NCBI RefSeq assembly: GCF_001500315.1
Contig: NZ_LLER01000010.1
Coordinates: 62,001 to 126,000 of the forward strand
Direction: 5' to 3'
Source of the DNA: Staphylococcus auricularis
Lineage (GTDB): Bacteria > Bacillota > Bacilli > Staphylococcales > Staphylococcaceae
DNA: 64,000 nucleotides
Part shown: in pieces, positions 26,452-35,321 of the stretch
Position numbering within the stretch: the stretch's first letter is position 1
Layout of the letters: each line of letters begins with the position of its first letter
Notes under the pieces: model-generated
Told to the model about the DNA's origin: nothing
What the model saw: only the letters and a program-made list of their open reading frames with translations
The model's database searches: none
Program-made: the position numbers and the translations under genes

Positions 26452-27162
26452 ATGAGAGCGAACGATAAAGTATTAATCGAAAATATTAATGATTATTTCA
26501 CTCATAAAGGTTTATCACCTAACTTGATTGATGATATTAAAGTGAAATTGAAAAAAGATTTTACAAAATCTGAAGCAGAAGATAAAGATTATATCGAATA
26601 TCGACGAAAATCTCCAGCAGAGATCATCCTTACAATTCAACGTAATCTCTTTTCACTTCAGTTAAATCCAATTCTATTTTTCATTTTAAACTTTATACTC
26701 ATCTCATATCTCTATGATAAACAATATGTGCCATTCCAAGCAGCTTCTGGTTTAACGATCTTTTATTGCTTGGTTATCTTGCCAATTTCGATTCTGATTT
26801 ATTACCGGATTAATAAAAAGAATTACTTGTACAGTAACAAGTTCGAAATGATCCTAGGATTATGTATTGCGGCAATGTCAATCATATTAGTAGTGATTCA
26901 TGCATTGAATGTTAACTTTGACATCGTCATGGTAACCATGTACGCACACCAATTCGTATTTGTCGTAGGTATTATATTTAGTATTGGCGGTATTTATTTA
27001 AGAAAATTAGAGTTCACCGGTATTGGTTTATTATTATGCCAAAAAACGATTGATGCGATCATTACCGATTCAAATATTGCGCAAGTGGCTTCTATTGTAA
27101 TTTGGATTTTATTACTCATCGTCATTATTTATTACACAATCCGAATATCTGCACGAAACTAG
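26452..27162 (+). CDS. Membrane protein of unknown function
   Basis: A 236-residue protein with a soluble, charged N-terminal 70 residues (VLIENINDYFTHKGLSPN ... YIEYRRKSPAEII) and then about six transmembrane helices up to the C-terminus. I do not recognise a family; the N-terminal helical part recalls small sensor or scaffold domains in front of membrane units, but this is weak. The only upstream in-frame stop is two codons before the ATG, so 26452 is the start, yet GGGAG is 16 bases away; translation may be weak or use leader structure. Confidence 0.7.
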   Translation: MRANDKVLIENINDYFTHKGLSPNLIDDIKVKLKKDFTKSEAEDKDYIEYRRKSPAEIILTIQRNLFSLQLNPILFFILNFILISYLYDKQYVPFQAASGLTIFYCLVILPISILIYYRINKKNYLYSNKFEMILGLCIAAMSIILVVIHALNVNFDIVMVTMYAHQFVFVVGIIFSIGGIYLRKLEFTGIGLLLCQKTIDAIITDSNIAQVASIVIWILLLIVIIYYTIRISARN

Positions 27163-27236
27163 TTTTTCGTAGAAATTTTAATAGCCCTACATATCGCGAA
27201 AAATAGGTTTTATGAACTTCATATAGACACAAAAAG

Positions 27237-27273
27237 AACCACCTACTCATCGGCTGAGAATGAGTAGGTGGTT
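27237..27273 (-). terminator. Terminator of sarA
   Basis: AACCACCTACTCAT and ATGAGTAGGTGGTT form a perfect 14-pair stem. CTTTTTGTG follows on the minus strand, about 45 bases after the sarA stop. Confidence 0.9.
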
Positions 27274-27319
27274 TTGACATGATATAATAATATAATATTA
27301 AGACTGGAAAAAAATAATG

Positions 27320-27697
27320 TTACCCAACTTCGCCTTGATCATTGGCTTGTTTGATACGTTGGTCTACGCGAGAAAGTAGTTCGTTGATTTTACTTCTTTG
27401 CGTATCGTTCACTAAAATGAGTACTGTTCTTTCATCGTGTTCGTTACGTTTTTTATCAAAATAATCTTCTTGAGATAAGTTTTTGACTGCTTTTACTACT
27501 TGAGGTTGTTTGTAGTTAAGATGATTGATAATATCTTTTAAGTAGTATGTTTCGCTTTCGTGTTCACTGATGTAAGTTAACACAGCAAATTCTTCAAAAC
27601 TTACAGAAAATTCTTTTTTGATAATACCTTTCAACTGATCTGCGTAAGTTACCATTGCCAATAATTCAAAACAATCATTAATTTTGCTTATAGCCAT
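27320..27697 (-). CDS. sarA: Staphylococcal accessory regulator SarA
   Basis: A 125-residue winged-helix DNA-binding protein that controls virulence, biofilm and agr in staphylococci. The sequence is close to S. aureus Sar[21 protein letters not shown], then [33 protein letters not shown] (recognition helix) and the wing [20 protein letters not shown] start at the ATG at 27697, after TTAGGAGGAATCAGG; the frame is open 14 codons further but without a ribosome site and running into an inverted repeat. The long upstream region suggests several promoters, as in S. aureus. Confidence 0.96.
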   Translation of the reverse strand: MAISKINDCFELLAMVTYADQLKGIIKKEFSVSFEEFAVLTYISEHESETYYLKDIINHLNYKQPQVVKAVKNLSQEDYFDKKRNEHDERTVLILVNDTQRSKINELLSRVDQRIKQANDQGEVG

Positions 27698-27730
27698 CCT
27701 GATTCCTCCTAATATAATAGCCCTCAAAAG

Positions 27731-27756
27731 TGTATACAACTAGCGTATTGTATACA
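27731..27756 (-). promoter_or_regulatory. Inverted repeat in the sarA leader
   Basis: TGTATACAA (27731-27739) and TTGTATACA (27748-27756), 8 bases apart, lie between the predicted P1 start and the ribosome site. No T-run follows, so it is an operator or an mRNA stem rather than a terminator. Confidence 0.5.
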
Positions 27757-27809
27757 TAGATGTCTTAATGAAATAACAGTTCAATAAATCTACCTCAAGA
27801 TTGACCTAG

Positions 27810-27839
27810 ATTATAATTACACTGTATATATTAAAACAA
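27810..27839 (-). promoter_or_regulatory. Probable proximal (P1-like) promoter of sarA
   Basis: Read on the minus strand: TTGTTT, an 18-base spacer and TATAAT, with the start expected near 27803 and a leader of about 105 bases. Confidence 0.65.
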
Positions 27840-28340
27840 CTTTTATTTAGTTTATTATAACTAAATAAAAAAAGCAAGTAAAAAATTTACTAAAAAGAAA
27901 TACAGTATAAATAGTATCAATCTTATGATTTTAAATCTACGTATTTGCCCGTATAAAGACAGTACTGCTATATATAGTTTGAAAGATATGACCAACTACT
28001 TTTATTCTATCACTATTTGTTCGATTTTAATATTTAATAAATCGATTAAATATAGATTTTTTTCTAAAGAATCCCAAGAACTAATATTTATTAATTTTTT
28101 AAGCCGCTCATACATTATAATGACGGAAAAATAAGTTGTTAGAGGTAGCAAGTTTGTATAAGTATATATAAATATACAAAAATAAATTTTGTGTCTCATA
28201 ACATTCATAGTCGTCATTGTAATCACTATTATCATAAATATTTTAAATAGGGTGATGAATCAACATTACAAAACATATTGTCGTTACGCTAAGGTGGATT
28301 TGAACGAAATGTGTTAAAGTCAAGATATATTGAATACACA
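27840..28340. other. AT-rich upstream region of sarA
   Basis: About 500 very AT-rich bases between the P1-like promoter of sarA and the divergent transporter gene. Open frames here are short and of shadow type. In S. aureus the equivalent region carries promoters P3 and P2 and small open frames; I found no convincing SigB box (GTTTAA...GGGTAT) on the minus strand, so any distal promoter is not assigned. Confidence 0.5.
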
Positions 28341-28354
28341 AGGTGAGACAGGAA

Positions 28355-29321
28355 ATGAATAATATAAAGGAAAAGATTGAAATATATCAAGCATACATCT
28401 ATTTTGGAGCCGTCATCGTAGCGATGATTTTTGGTTTACTTTTGCCTGACATCGCAAAACATTTTTCTTCTTTTACCATGGGTTTATTATTTTTACTCAT
28501 GTTAGTCATGTTTTTACAACTTCCCTTTTTTTAAGTTAAAAGATCAGTTGAATCATATGTCGTTTATCGGTGCATTATTGGTAAGTCAGTTTATCGTAAT
28601 CCCTTTATTTGTATTTGCGCTCATTCATGTCTTACATATCAACGATTTGCCCATTTTAATTGGTTTGTATCTCGTCCTCTTATGTCCATGTATAGATTAT
28701 GTCATTGTTTTTACGCACTTAGGTAAAGGGAATGCGACAATGATGTTGATGAGTACACCTTTATTATTCATCTTACAAATGGTGTTATTACCGCTTTATT
28801 TTATGATGTTCTTGCCAACAGATGCGATGCGAGTCATCGATTTCTATCCTTTTATACATACGTTTGTGCTTATTATTTTAGTGACTGTCATTCTAGCCGT
28901 AGTATTGCAGTTTTTAGGTCGGCGATCTCACCAAGTGAATTCACTCGTCGGACATTCAGATTGGTTTCCAGTTCCTTTAATGGCTTTGATATTATTTACG
29001 ATCATCAGTGCCCACATACATTATATCGCTCAACATTTACACATCGTTGCGATCGTTGTGCTGGTGTATTTGATATTTGTCATTATCGTTCCGTTTATAG
29101 CCAATCTCATCGGCCGTCTGTTTAGATTAGCGCCAGTGATGCGACGGACGCTCATCTTTAGCAGTAGTACACGAAATGCATTAGTTGTGTTGCCTTTAGC
29201 ATTCGCATTGCCAGGAGAATGGCGCATCATTGCGAGTACCGTCATTGTGACTCAAATTTGTGTAGAACTGATTGCTGAACTTGTTTATATTAAAGTCATA
29301 CCCAAATTACTCTATAAATAA
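28355..29321 (+). pseudogene. Bile acid/arsenite-type transporter gene, frameshifted at a T7 tract
   Basis: Two adjoining frames make one membrane protein of about 320 residues of the BASS/ACR3 superfamily. The first begins at the ATG at 28355 behind AAGGTGAG and stops at 28532-28534 right after LQLPFF. Removing one T from the seven-T run at 28526-28532 restores LPFFKLKDQLNHMSFIGA and the rest of the protein to 29321, with CPCIDYVIVFTHLGKGN and about ten helices in all. The rest is intact, so the change is recent, a slippage or phase-variable site, or a sequencing error. Substrate is unknown. Confidence 0.8.
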
Positions 29322-29497
29322 GTGCGTTTCACTAAATATTTAAATAAATTTAAAAAGGATACGTTCAAATGGTACCATCCTCGTTATGAAAGGTTAGACA
29401 CACCGCAGTCTTCTCTAAATAATTTTTAAAAAATTTGGTAGAACGCGTTGCATGTGACGTAACGTGATACTTTATCGTAAACGACGAGGTGATGAAA

Positions 29498-30235
29498 ATG
29501 AGTACATATACGACGGGTGAATTAGCTAAATTATGTGGCGTCAGTGTGCGTACCGTTCAATATTATGATCAAAAAGGATTGATTCATTCAACGCAGAAGG
29601 GCGAGTCGAAACACAGATCTTTTAACGATACAGCGCGCAAGCAACTTGAACAAATTCTCGTGTTGAAGTCACTTTCTTTTTCACTAAAAGATATTCAAGT
29701 TATTTTAACAGAGGAGGACGACACGGATATTTTAAAATCAACATTGAAACGACAGCGACAAGAAATTGAGTCAACGGTAAGCGAACAACAAAATAAGTTG
29801 GCGCGTATCAAATGGATGGAAGGTACTATATCGAATGAACCCCAATATGCTTTAAAGGCTCTACCACAATTACATCATTTCTCACAAACCCGTGGAAAAT
29901 TGAAACATGTTTACCAAAAAGTGGGTTATATCTTAATTGTAATAGGCTTAGTCGAATGCGCAGGGTTGATTGCAAGTCTCTTTTTTAAAAAGTGGTGGGT
30001 GATGGTTCTAGTTATTCTTGCATTAATTCCTGTTGCATATTTGCTGACACGGTACATTTATAAACGTGTCGCTTACATCTGTCCTAAAACGAATCAGGTT
30101 TTCAAACCATCATTTTGGGCTTATACAATAGCGTCGCATACACCTAGAACGAGAAAATTAAAGTCTCCCTTTACTCATGAGAAGACATATTGTTTAGAAG
30201 TTTATGATGATACAACTGAAGATAACAAGCATTAA
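29498..30235 (+). CDS. MerR-family regulator fused to membrane segment and degenerate zinc ribbon
   Basis: A 245-residue protein. Residues 1-70 are a MerR-type winged helix (YTTGELAKLCGVSVRTVQYYDQKGLI), then a helical dimerisation stretch to about 115, two transmembrane helices (about 145-190) and a cytoplasmic tail. The tail resembles a known two-CxxC ribbon attached to such regulators (HTPRTRKL between the halves), but the cysteine pairs are eroded to CPKT and SPFT. It would regulate from the membrane. Start ATG 29498 is well spaced from GAGGTGA; GTG 29489 overlaps that site. Confidence 0.8.
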   Translation: MSTYTTGELAKLCGVSVRTVQYYDQKGLIHSTQKGESKHRSFNDTARKQLEQILVLKSLSFSLKDIQVILTEEDDTDILKSTLKRQRQEIESTVSEQQNKLARIKWMEGTISNEPQYALKALPQLHHFSQTRGKLKHVYQKVGYILIVIGLVECAGLIASLFFKKWWVMVLVILALIPVAYLLTRYIYKRVAYICPKTNQVFKPSFWAYTIASHTPRTRKLKSPFTHEKTYCLEVYDDTTEDNKH

Positions 30236-30240
30236 GAAGT

Positions 30241-30279
30241 GTGAGGCAGTGTTTTCCTAAAATGGAAATGCTGTCTCAC
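30241..30279 (+). terminator. Terminator of the MerR-like gene
   Basis: GTGAGGCAGTGTTTTCC pairs with GGAAATGCTGTCTCAC with small mismatches; ATTTTTTATGG follows, a few bases after the stop. Confidence 0.88.
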
Positions 30280-30317
30280 ATTTTTTATGGTCCGAAGTGA
30301 TAAGGGGTTCCAGGAAA

Positions 30318-30331
30318 TGTAAGCGCTTGCT
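30318..30331 (+). promoter_or_regulatory. cre site (CcpA box) of the gluconate operon
   Basis: TGTAAGCGCTTGCT fits the cre consensus TGWAARCGYTWNCW at every position and overlaps the -35 box. Repression by CcpA in preferred sugars is expected. Confidence 0.88.
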
Positions 30332-30355
30332 TTAAATTGGTTTTCGGTTTAGAAT
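30327..30355 (+). promoter_or_regulatory. Promoter of gntRKP
   Basis: TTGCTT, a 17-base spacer and TAGAAT. The cre box covers the -35 side and the GntR operator covers the predicted start. Confidence 0.6.
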
Positions 30356-30369
30356 ACTTGTATACAAGT
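30354..30369 (+). promoter_or_regulatory. GntR operator
   Basis: ATACTTGTATACAAGT contains the perfect palindrome ACTTGTATACAAGT and matches the B. subtilis gnt operator as I know it, including the left ATA flank. It overlaps the transcription start. Confidence 0.85.
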
Positions 30370-30435
30370 TGAACAACATATTTTAACCAACTTTAACAAG
30401 GCTGGTAATTGAAATAAGAGTGAGGAGGCTCCTCG

Positions 30436-31113
30436 ATGGATTTAAATTATCCCGAGCAATGGTTAGCGCAAGCATCGAAAGGGGAAGGGGTTGCTGCAGA
30501 TTTAAGGTTAAAAATCGTTGCGGGCTTAATTGGATCAGGTGAAAATCTGACTGAAAACCAAATTGCTGAACGTTATAATGTCAGTCGTTCTCCAGTGCGG
30601 GATGCATTTAAATTACTGCAACAAGATAAGCTTGTACGACTTGAAAGAATGGGCGCAACAGTGTTGTCATTTAACGACAAGGAAAAGAAAGAATTCTATG
30701 ATTTACGTATTATGTTAGAGTCTTTCGCATTTACGAGATTGCAACAAGTCGACCGTAAAGCAGTGGTAAGTGAGATGCAAAAGCAGTTAGCGATGATGAA
30801 AGTAGCCGTTCAGTTTGACGATGCAGAAACATTTACAGAACACGACATTCGCTTTCACGAAGCATTAATTATCGCTTCAGACCATACGTACTTAATGATT
30901 TTCTGGAATTATTTAAAACCAATCATGGAAGCACTCGTATTAATTTCAATGCGCAAACGGATGGAACAACAACCACAAGATTTTGAACGTATTCATAATA
31001 ATCACCAAGCATACATTACAGCAGTTGCAGAAAATGATGCATCACAGTTAAAACAAGCATTCCATCGTAACTTCGATGATGTGGGACAAGATGTAGAACG
31101 ATTTTGGTTATAA
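30436..31113 (+). CDS. gntR: Gluconate operon repressor GntR
   Basis: A 225-residue GntR-family regulator of the FadR subgroup: N-terminal winged helix (ENQIAERYNVSRSPVRDAFKLLQQDKLV) and an all-helical ligand-binding domain (about 85-225) with metal-ligand-type residues in EHDIRFHEALI. It heads gntR-gntK-gntP and has an operator and cre site upstream, so it should repress the operon and release DNA on binding gluconate. The ribosome site GAGGAGG lies inside a small palindrome (GAGGAGGCTCCTC), which may dampen translation. Confidence 0.92.
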   Translation: MDLNYPEQWLAQASKGEGVAADLRLKIVAGLIGSGENLTENQIAERYNVSRSPVRDAFKLLQQDKLVRLERMGATVLSFNDKEKKEFYDLRIMLESFAFTRLQQVDRKAVVSEMQKQLAMMKVAVQFDDAETFTEHDIRFHEALIIASDHTYLMIFWNYLKPIMEALVLISMRKRMEQQPQDFERIHNNHQAYITAVAENDASQLKQAFHRNFDDVGQDVERFWL

Positions 31114-31156
31114 AGTTAAAAGGAAAGCACAGTAAGTTATAGGAGGTAGATCGAAG

Positions 31157-32710
31157 ATGAAATATATGATTGGCGTAGATATCGGTACAACGAGTACGAA
31201 AGCCGTGTTATACGACAATAAGGGACAATATGTAACGAAGCATAGTATTGAGTACCCACTTCACACGCCAAATGTAGATGTATCAGAAGAGAACCCTGAC
31301 GAAATTTTTGATGCGGTATTGATGACAGTCAAACATGTCATTCGTGCACAGTCGCTACACCCCGAAGATATTAAGTTCATCGCATTCAGTGCACAAATGC
31401 ATAGTTTAATCGTATTAGATAGCAATCATAATCGTTTAACAGAAAGTATCACATGGGCAGATAATCGCGCAAGTCAATATGCACAAAAAATCAATGATGA
31501 ACATGACGGGCAAGCGATTTATGCGCGTACAGGGACTCCGATTCACCCGATGACTCCATTATCAAAGATCTTTTGGTTAAAACATGAACAACCCGATACT
31601 TACGCACAAGCTGCAACGTATACAGATATAAAATCTTATATTTTAGCACAGTTGTTTGAACGACAAATGATGGATTATTCTATGGCATCTGCGACAGGAC
31701 TCTTTAATTTGGAACAACTTGATTGGGATAAAGATGTGCTTCATTTATTAGGTATCACAAAGGAACAGCTACCTGAACTTGTACCGACGACCCATGTTTT
31801 AACAGGTATGAAACATCGCTATGCCGCTTTAATGGGTGTTGATGTGAATACACCGATCGTGATTGGTGCAAGTGATGGTGTGTTGGCAAACTTAGGTGTT
31901 AATGCGTTTCATCAAGGGGAAGTCGCAGTGACTATCGGCACATCTGGTGCAATACGGACAGTAATCGATGAACCTCGTACGGATAAGAAAGGCCGTATCT
32001 TTTGTTATATCTTAACAGAAGATCATTATGTCATCGGTGGACCTGTCAATAATGGTGGCGTGATTTTACGCTGGTTGAGAGATGAAATACTAGCGAGCGA
32101 AGTTGAAACTGCCAGTCGACTAGGTGTAGATCCATATGACGTGCTCACACAGATCGCTAAACGTGTTGCGCCAGGCTCTGATGGTTTAATCTTTTTGCCT
32201 TATTTTTCTGGAGAGCGTGCCCCGTTATGGAACCCAGATGCACGAGGAACTTATTTTGGACTCACGTTAGCGCATAAAAAAGAACATATGATTCGTGCAG
32301 CGTTAGAAGGTGTGCTTTACAACTTATATACAGTTTATCTCGCATTAGTGGAAGTGATGGATGAAGTACCATCTGAAATTAAAGCGACAGGTGGGTTTGC
32401 GAAAAGTGAAATGTGGCGTCAGATGATGGCAGATATTTTTGATACGCAATTAACCGTACCAGAGAGCTATGAAAGCTCATGTTTAGGCGCTTGTATCCTC
32501 GGTATGAAAGCGCTCGGTGATATTGAAGATTTCTCTGTCGTAGAAGACATGGTAGGGAGTACGTACCAGCATCAACCTGATCCTGAAATGGTCGATCGTT
32601 ACCAACAACTCGTGACCATCTTCATTAATCTCAGTCGTTCTCTGAGTGATCCATTTTCACAAATCACAGCGTTTCAGCGCGAGCACATGAATGATGATGC
32701 ATCACATTAA
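31157..32710 (+). CDS. gntK: Gluconate kinase, FGGY family
   Basis: A 517-residue FGGY carbohydrate kinase that phosphorylates gluconate to 6-phosphogluconate for the pentose phosphate pathway. The first ATP-phosphate loop is MIGVDIGTTSTKAVLYD; the middle has ASDGVLANLG and the second phosphate region TIGTSGAIRTV; FLPYFSGERAPLWNPDARG is typical of gluconokinases of the GntK (Bacillus) type. The gene is between gntR (43-base gap) and gntP (150-base gap with a hairpin). Length is normal. Confidence 0.93.
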   Translation: MKYMIGVDIGTTSTKAVLYDNKGQYVTKHSIEYPLHTPNVDVSEENPDEIFDAVLMTVKHVIRAQSLHPEDIKFIAFSAQMHSLIVLDSNHNRLTESITWADNRASQYAQKINDEHDGQAIYARTGTPIHPMTPLSKIFWLKHEQPDTYAQAATYTDIKSYILAQLFERQMMDYSMASATGLFNLEQLDWDKDVLHLLGITKEQLPELVPTTHVLTGMKHRYAALMGVDVNTPIVIGASDGVLANLGVNAFHQGEVAVTIGTSGAIRTVIDEPRTDKKGRIFCYILTEDHYVIGGPVNNGGVILRWLRDEILASEVETASRLGVDPYDVLTQIAKRVAPGSDGLIFLPYFSGERAPLWNPDARGTYFGLTLAHKKEHMIRAALEGVLYNLYTVYLALVEVMDEVPSEIKATGGFAKSEMWRQMMADIFDTQLTVPESYESSCLGACILGMKALGDIEDFSVVEDMVGSTYQHQPDPEMVDRYQQLVTIFINLSRSLSDPFSQITAFQREHMNDDASH

Positions 32711-32730
32711 TCGTTAGTTATTTCTATCAT

Positions 32731-32769
32731 CGAGATGACCTTATCACCATCTTTGTGAATCGCATCTCG
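32731..32769 (+). promoter_or_regulatory. Hairpin between gntK and gntP
   Basis: CGAGATG (32731-32737) and CATCTCG (32763-32769) pair without a following T-run. It could protect the 3' end of gntK mRNA or set different levels for kinase and permease. Confidence 0.35.
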
Positions 32770-32860
32770 AGCGCACATGGAATGTTGAAACTGTCACAGT
32801 GAATGAGCGATACCAATATACATGACGATGTTTTTATTTATTAAGTTAAGGGAGTGTTGG

Positions 32861-34222
32861 ATGATGTTTGAAACGATTTGGCCACTCGCGAGCGTCGTAA
32901 TTGGCGTTCTGTTATTACTCGTACTAATTATCTTTTGCAAATTAAATACTTTTATTGCGCTTATCGTGACCTCCGTTGTTACAGCGATTATTTTAGGTAT
33001 GCCACTCGACCAAATCATTGATACGGTCGAAGAAGGGATGGGGAGTACCCTTGGCCACATTGCGTTAATCTTTGGACTAGGTGCCATTCTTGGTAAATTG
33101 CTGTCAGATGGAGGCGGCGCGACGCGTATTGCAGATACGTTGATTGATAAGTTTGGCTTAAAACATGTGCAATGGGCAATGATTGTTGCGGCGTTTATCG
33201 TCGGCATTGCGCTATTTTTTGAAGTCGGACTCGTGCTGTTAATTCCTCTCGTTTTCACTATTGCTAAACGCGCAAACGTCTCTCAATTGAAACTCGGTTT
33301 ACCTATGGTTGTTGCATTGTCAGTCACACATGGCTTTTTACCGCCGCATCCTGGCCCGGTTGTCATCGCTAAGGAATTGGAAGCAAATTTAGGACAAGTC
33401 TTAATGTTTGGGATTATTATCGCAATTCCAGTGACAATCATTGCTGGCCCGATGTTTAATAAAGTAGCTGAAAAATTAACACCAACTGCTTATAACCGAG
33501 AAGGCGATATTTCAGCGATCGGTGCACAAAAAGAATTTACTCAAGACGAAATGCCTAGCTTTGGCTTAAGTATCTTAACGGCAATCTTGCCTGTCATCTT
33601 AATGTTATTTTCTACGATTGTAGAGTTGATTACTGGGCACGATGAAGCGACCAACGTCTTTGAAGCTGCCGTGTACTTTATCGGTTCAGCTGGGACTGCC
33701 ATGTTGATTGCCGTACTGTTTGCACTCTTTTCTATGGGACTTCAACAAGGTAGAAAGCTCAATGACATCATGGATTCTGTATCAAATGCCATTTATCCAA
33801 TAGGTATGATGTTACTCATCATCGGTGGTGGCGGTACCTTCAAACAAGTACTTATCGATGGGGGTGTCGGTGATACAATCTCTACGTTATTCGAAGGTAG
33901 TCACATGTCACCGATTTTACTCGCTTGGATGGTCGCTGCGGTCTTACGTATTGCGTTAGGTTCAGCTACGATTGCAGCCATTTCATCTACAGGGATTGTG
34001 CTTCCGTTACTACAAGCCTCAGACGTTAATGTGGCACTCGTTGTGCTCGCAATTGGCGCAGGTAGTATTATCTTATCTCACGTTAACGATGCGGGGTTCT
34101 GGATGTTCAAAGAATACTTCGGCTTAACAGTGAAGGAAACCTTCCTCACATGGTCCTTACTTGAAACGATTATTTCTGTCTCAGGTATCATATTTATTTT
34201 ATTCCTCAGCTTATTTGTATAA
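32861..34222 (+). CDS. gntP: Gluconate permease GntP
   Basis: A 453-residue membrane protein of the GntP family (gluconate:H+ symporters) with about 12-14 helices. Landmarks are GLGAILGKLLSDGGGATRIADTL near residue 70, HGFLPPHPGPVV and the C-terminal GSATIAAISSTGI and LSHVNDAGFWMFKEYFGL. I start at ATG 32861, 6 bases after AAGGGAG; the frame opens earlier at 32822 without a ribosome site. It completes import, phosphorylation and regulation of gluconate in one operon. A terminator follows at 34241. Confidence 0.94.
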   Translation: MMFETIWPLASVVIGVLLLLVLIIFCKLNTFIALIVTSVVTAIILGMPLDQIIDTVEEGMGSTLGHIALIFGLGAILGKLLSDGGGATRIADTLIDKFGLKHVQWAMIVAAFIVGIALFFEVGLVLLIPLVFTIAKRANVSQLKLGLPMVVALSVTHGFLPPHPGPVVIAKELEANLGQVLMFGIIIAIPVTIIAGPMFNKVAEKLTPTAYNREGDISAIGAQKEFTQDEMPSFGLSILTAILPVILMLFSTIVELITGHDEATNVFEAAVYFIGSAGTAMLIAVLFALFSMGLQQGRKLNDIMDSVSNAIYPIGMMLLIIGGGGTFKQVLIDGGVGDTISTLFEGSHMSPILLAWMVAAVLRIALGSATIAAISSTGIVLPLLQASDVNVALVVLAIGAGSIILSHVNDAGFWMFKEYFGLTVKETFLTWSLLETIISVSGIIFILFLSLFV

Positions 34223-34240
34223 TTAAATCATCGAAGGATT

Positions 34241-34272
34241 GAAGCGGTTTTATCTAAAGGTAAAGCTGCTTC
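34241..34272 (+). terminator. Terminator of the gluconate operon
   Basis: GAAGCGGTTTTA and TAAAGCTGCTTC pair around an 8-base loop; a run of seven T follows. Confidence 0.88.
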
Positions 34273-34336
34273 TTTTTTTGTTCATTTTTCGTAAAATAAA
34301 GGGCTTCAGAAAGGGTCGAAATGAATCGTGACTTTT

Positions 34337-34354
34337 TTGTGAAATATATCACAA
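34337..34354 (+). promoter_or_regulatory. Rex-like redox operator
   Basis: TTGTGAAATATATCACAA has perfect TTGTGA/TCACAA half-sites and differs at one position from the Rex consensus TTGTGAAnnnnTTCACAA. A TTAAAG-N17-TAATAT promoter lies just downstream (34361-34389). Confidence 0.55.
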
Positions 34355-34435
34355 AACCCTTTAAAGTTCGAACTAAGCGTTGTAATATAAAAGATGTAAT
34401 GGATCGCATCATTAAAGCTGATAACAGGAGTGATT

Positions 34436-34627
34436 ATGATGAGAGAAATTATAGAAGCAGTTATTTTCTCTGATGAGAGTAGCTATGAGATTCACAGTCA
34501 CACAGGCGTGAACCAAGGTGTGATTAATGACCTCAAAGATGGTTACCGAAGCATTGATTATATATGTTATATAGATGCAGAACGAATTTATCATTATGGA
34601 CTCCAAAAAATGCCCGTTAAGAGTTAA
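34436..34627 (+). CDS. Small helix-turn-helix-like protein
   Basis: A 63-residue protein starting at ATG 34436 after AGGAG. The centre, SSYEIHSHTGVNQGVINDLKDG, has the spacing of an XRE-like helix-turn-helix (small residue, T-G-V turn, then a recognition helix), followed by the AERIYHYG tail. It is probably a small DNA-binding protein. It sits alone behind a Rex-like operator and a plausible promoter, with a terminator region downstream. Function and targets are unknown. Confidence 0.65.
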   Translation: MMREIIEAVIFSDESSYEIHSHTGVNQGVINDLKDGYRSIDYICYIDAERIYHYGLQKMPVKS

Positions 34628-34797
34628 ACATAATGCCATCTTAAACAAACTATTTTCAGAAAGAAGAAATGACTTCCTTTCATGATGTTGAAACGCCCTA
34701 TATAATGATTTATTGTTTAGTCAGAAAGCCTGCATACTTCTGCCTCGTGGTATGTGGGCTTTAGTATGTTTGAGAGACCTTATTTTAATATAGACAA

Positions 34798-34838
34798 AAA
34801 GCTACCCAAGTTGCTACGTGACAACTTAGGGTAGCTTT
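34798..34838. terminator. Bidirectional terminator
   Basis: AAAGCTACCC.AGTTG and CAACT.GGGTAGCTTT form a long stem. A T-run exists on the minus side (TTTTTGTC), serving the DUF1413 gene, and a weaker one on plus. Confidence 0.85.
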
Positions 34839-34863
34839 ATTGTTGTTTCGATGTTGATGATGA

Positions 34864-35139
34864 TTAGATGACATATTGTTTAAAGTTCTTTTTCACTTCG
34901 TTATAAGAATAAAGTGTGTTGAAGATACGGAAGCGAATTTTATCTTTACTTTCAGCGGGAATCCGAATTTGACTACTTTTGTCTACGTAGCTACGAAATG
35001 CGCGTTCTAAATCTTTTTGTTCTTTCATTGAGATGCTTAACCATTCGTCTTCAGAATATAATTCGTCAAAATGAAAATCAAAACTAGTTCTTGCTTTTTG
35101 TTGTCGTAAAGCTTCTACACGTTGTTCAAAATCTTTCAT
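34864..35139 (-). CDS. DUF1413 domain protein
   Basis: A 91-residue basic, helical protein. The part DEWLSISMKEQKDLERAFRSYVD and the C-terminal YNEVKKNFKQY are typical of DUF1413, small proteins of unknown function often called DNA-binding-like. It is preceded by GGAGGGATG and stands alone, with its own terminator at 34798-34838. Confidence 0.75.
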   Translation of the reverse strand: MKDFEQRVEALRQQKARTSFDFHFDELYSEDEWLSISMKEQKDLERAFRSYVDKSSQIRIPAESKDKIRFRIFNTLYSYNEVKKNFKQYVI

Positions 35140-35321
35140 GTATTCATCCCTCCATGCCTAAAAATGTCCGTTAGTTTGAATAGTTCTATTTTATCGTATT
35201 TAGCGTAATTATGCGATATGTGCGTGTCTATTTTCTGAAATGTCTAAATGATATACGTAAGATGCTATAATGAGACGGGAAAACGATACGAATAAGGTTG
35301 CAAAAAGGAGGGAGACAAGTC

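Noticed and set aside
28002-28235. A minus-strand 77-codon frame upstream of sarA
   Set aside because: AT-rich, hydrophobic shadow-type composition with no good ribosome site; I could not relate it to the small frames known upstream of sarA in S. aureus.
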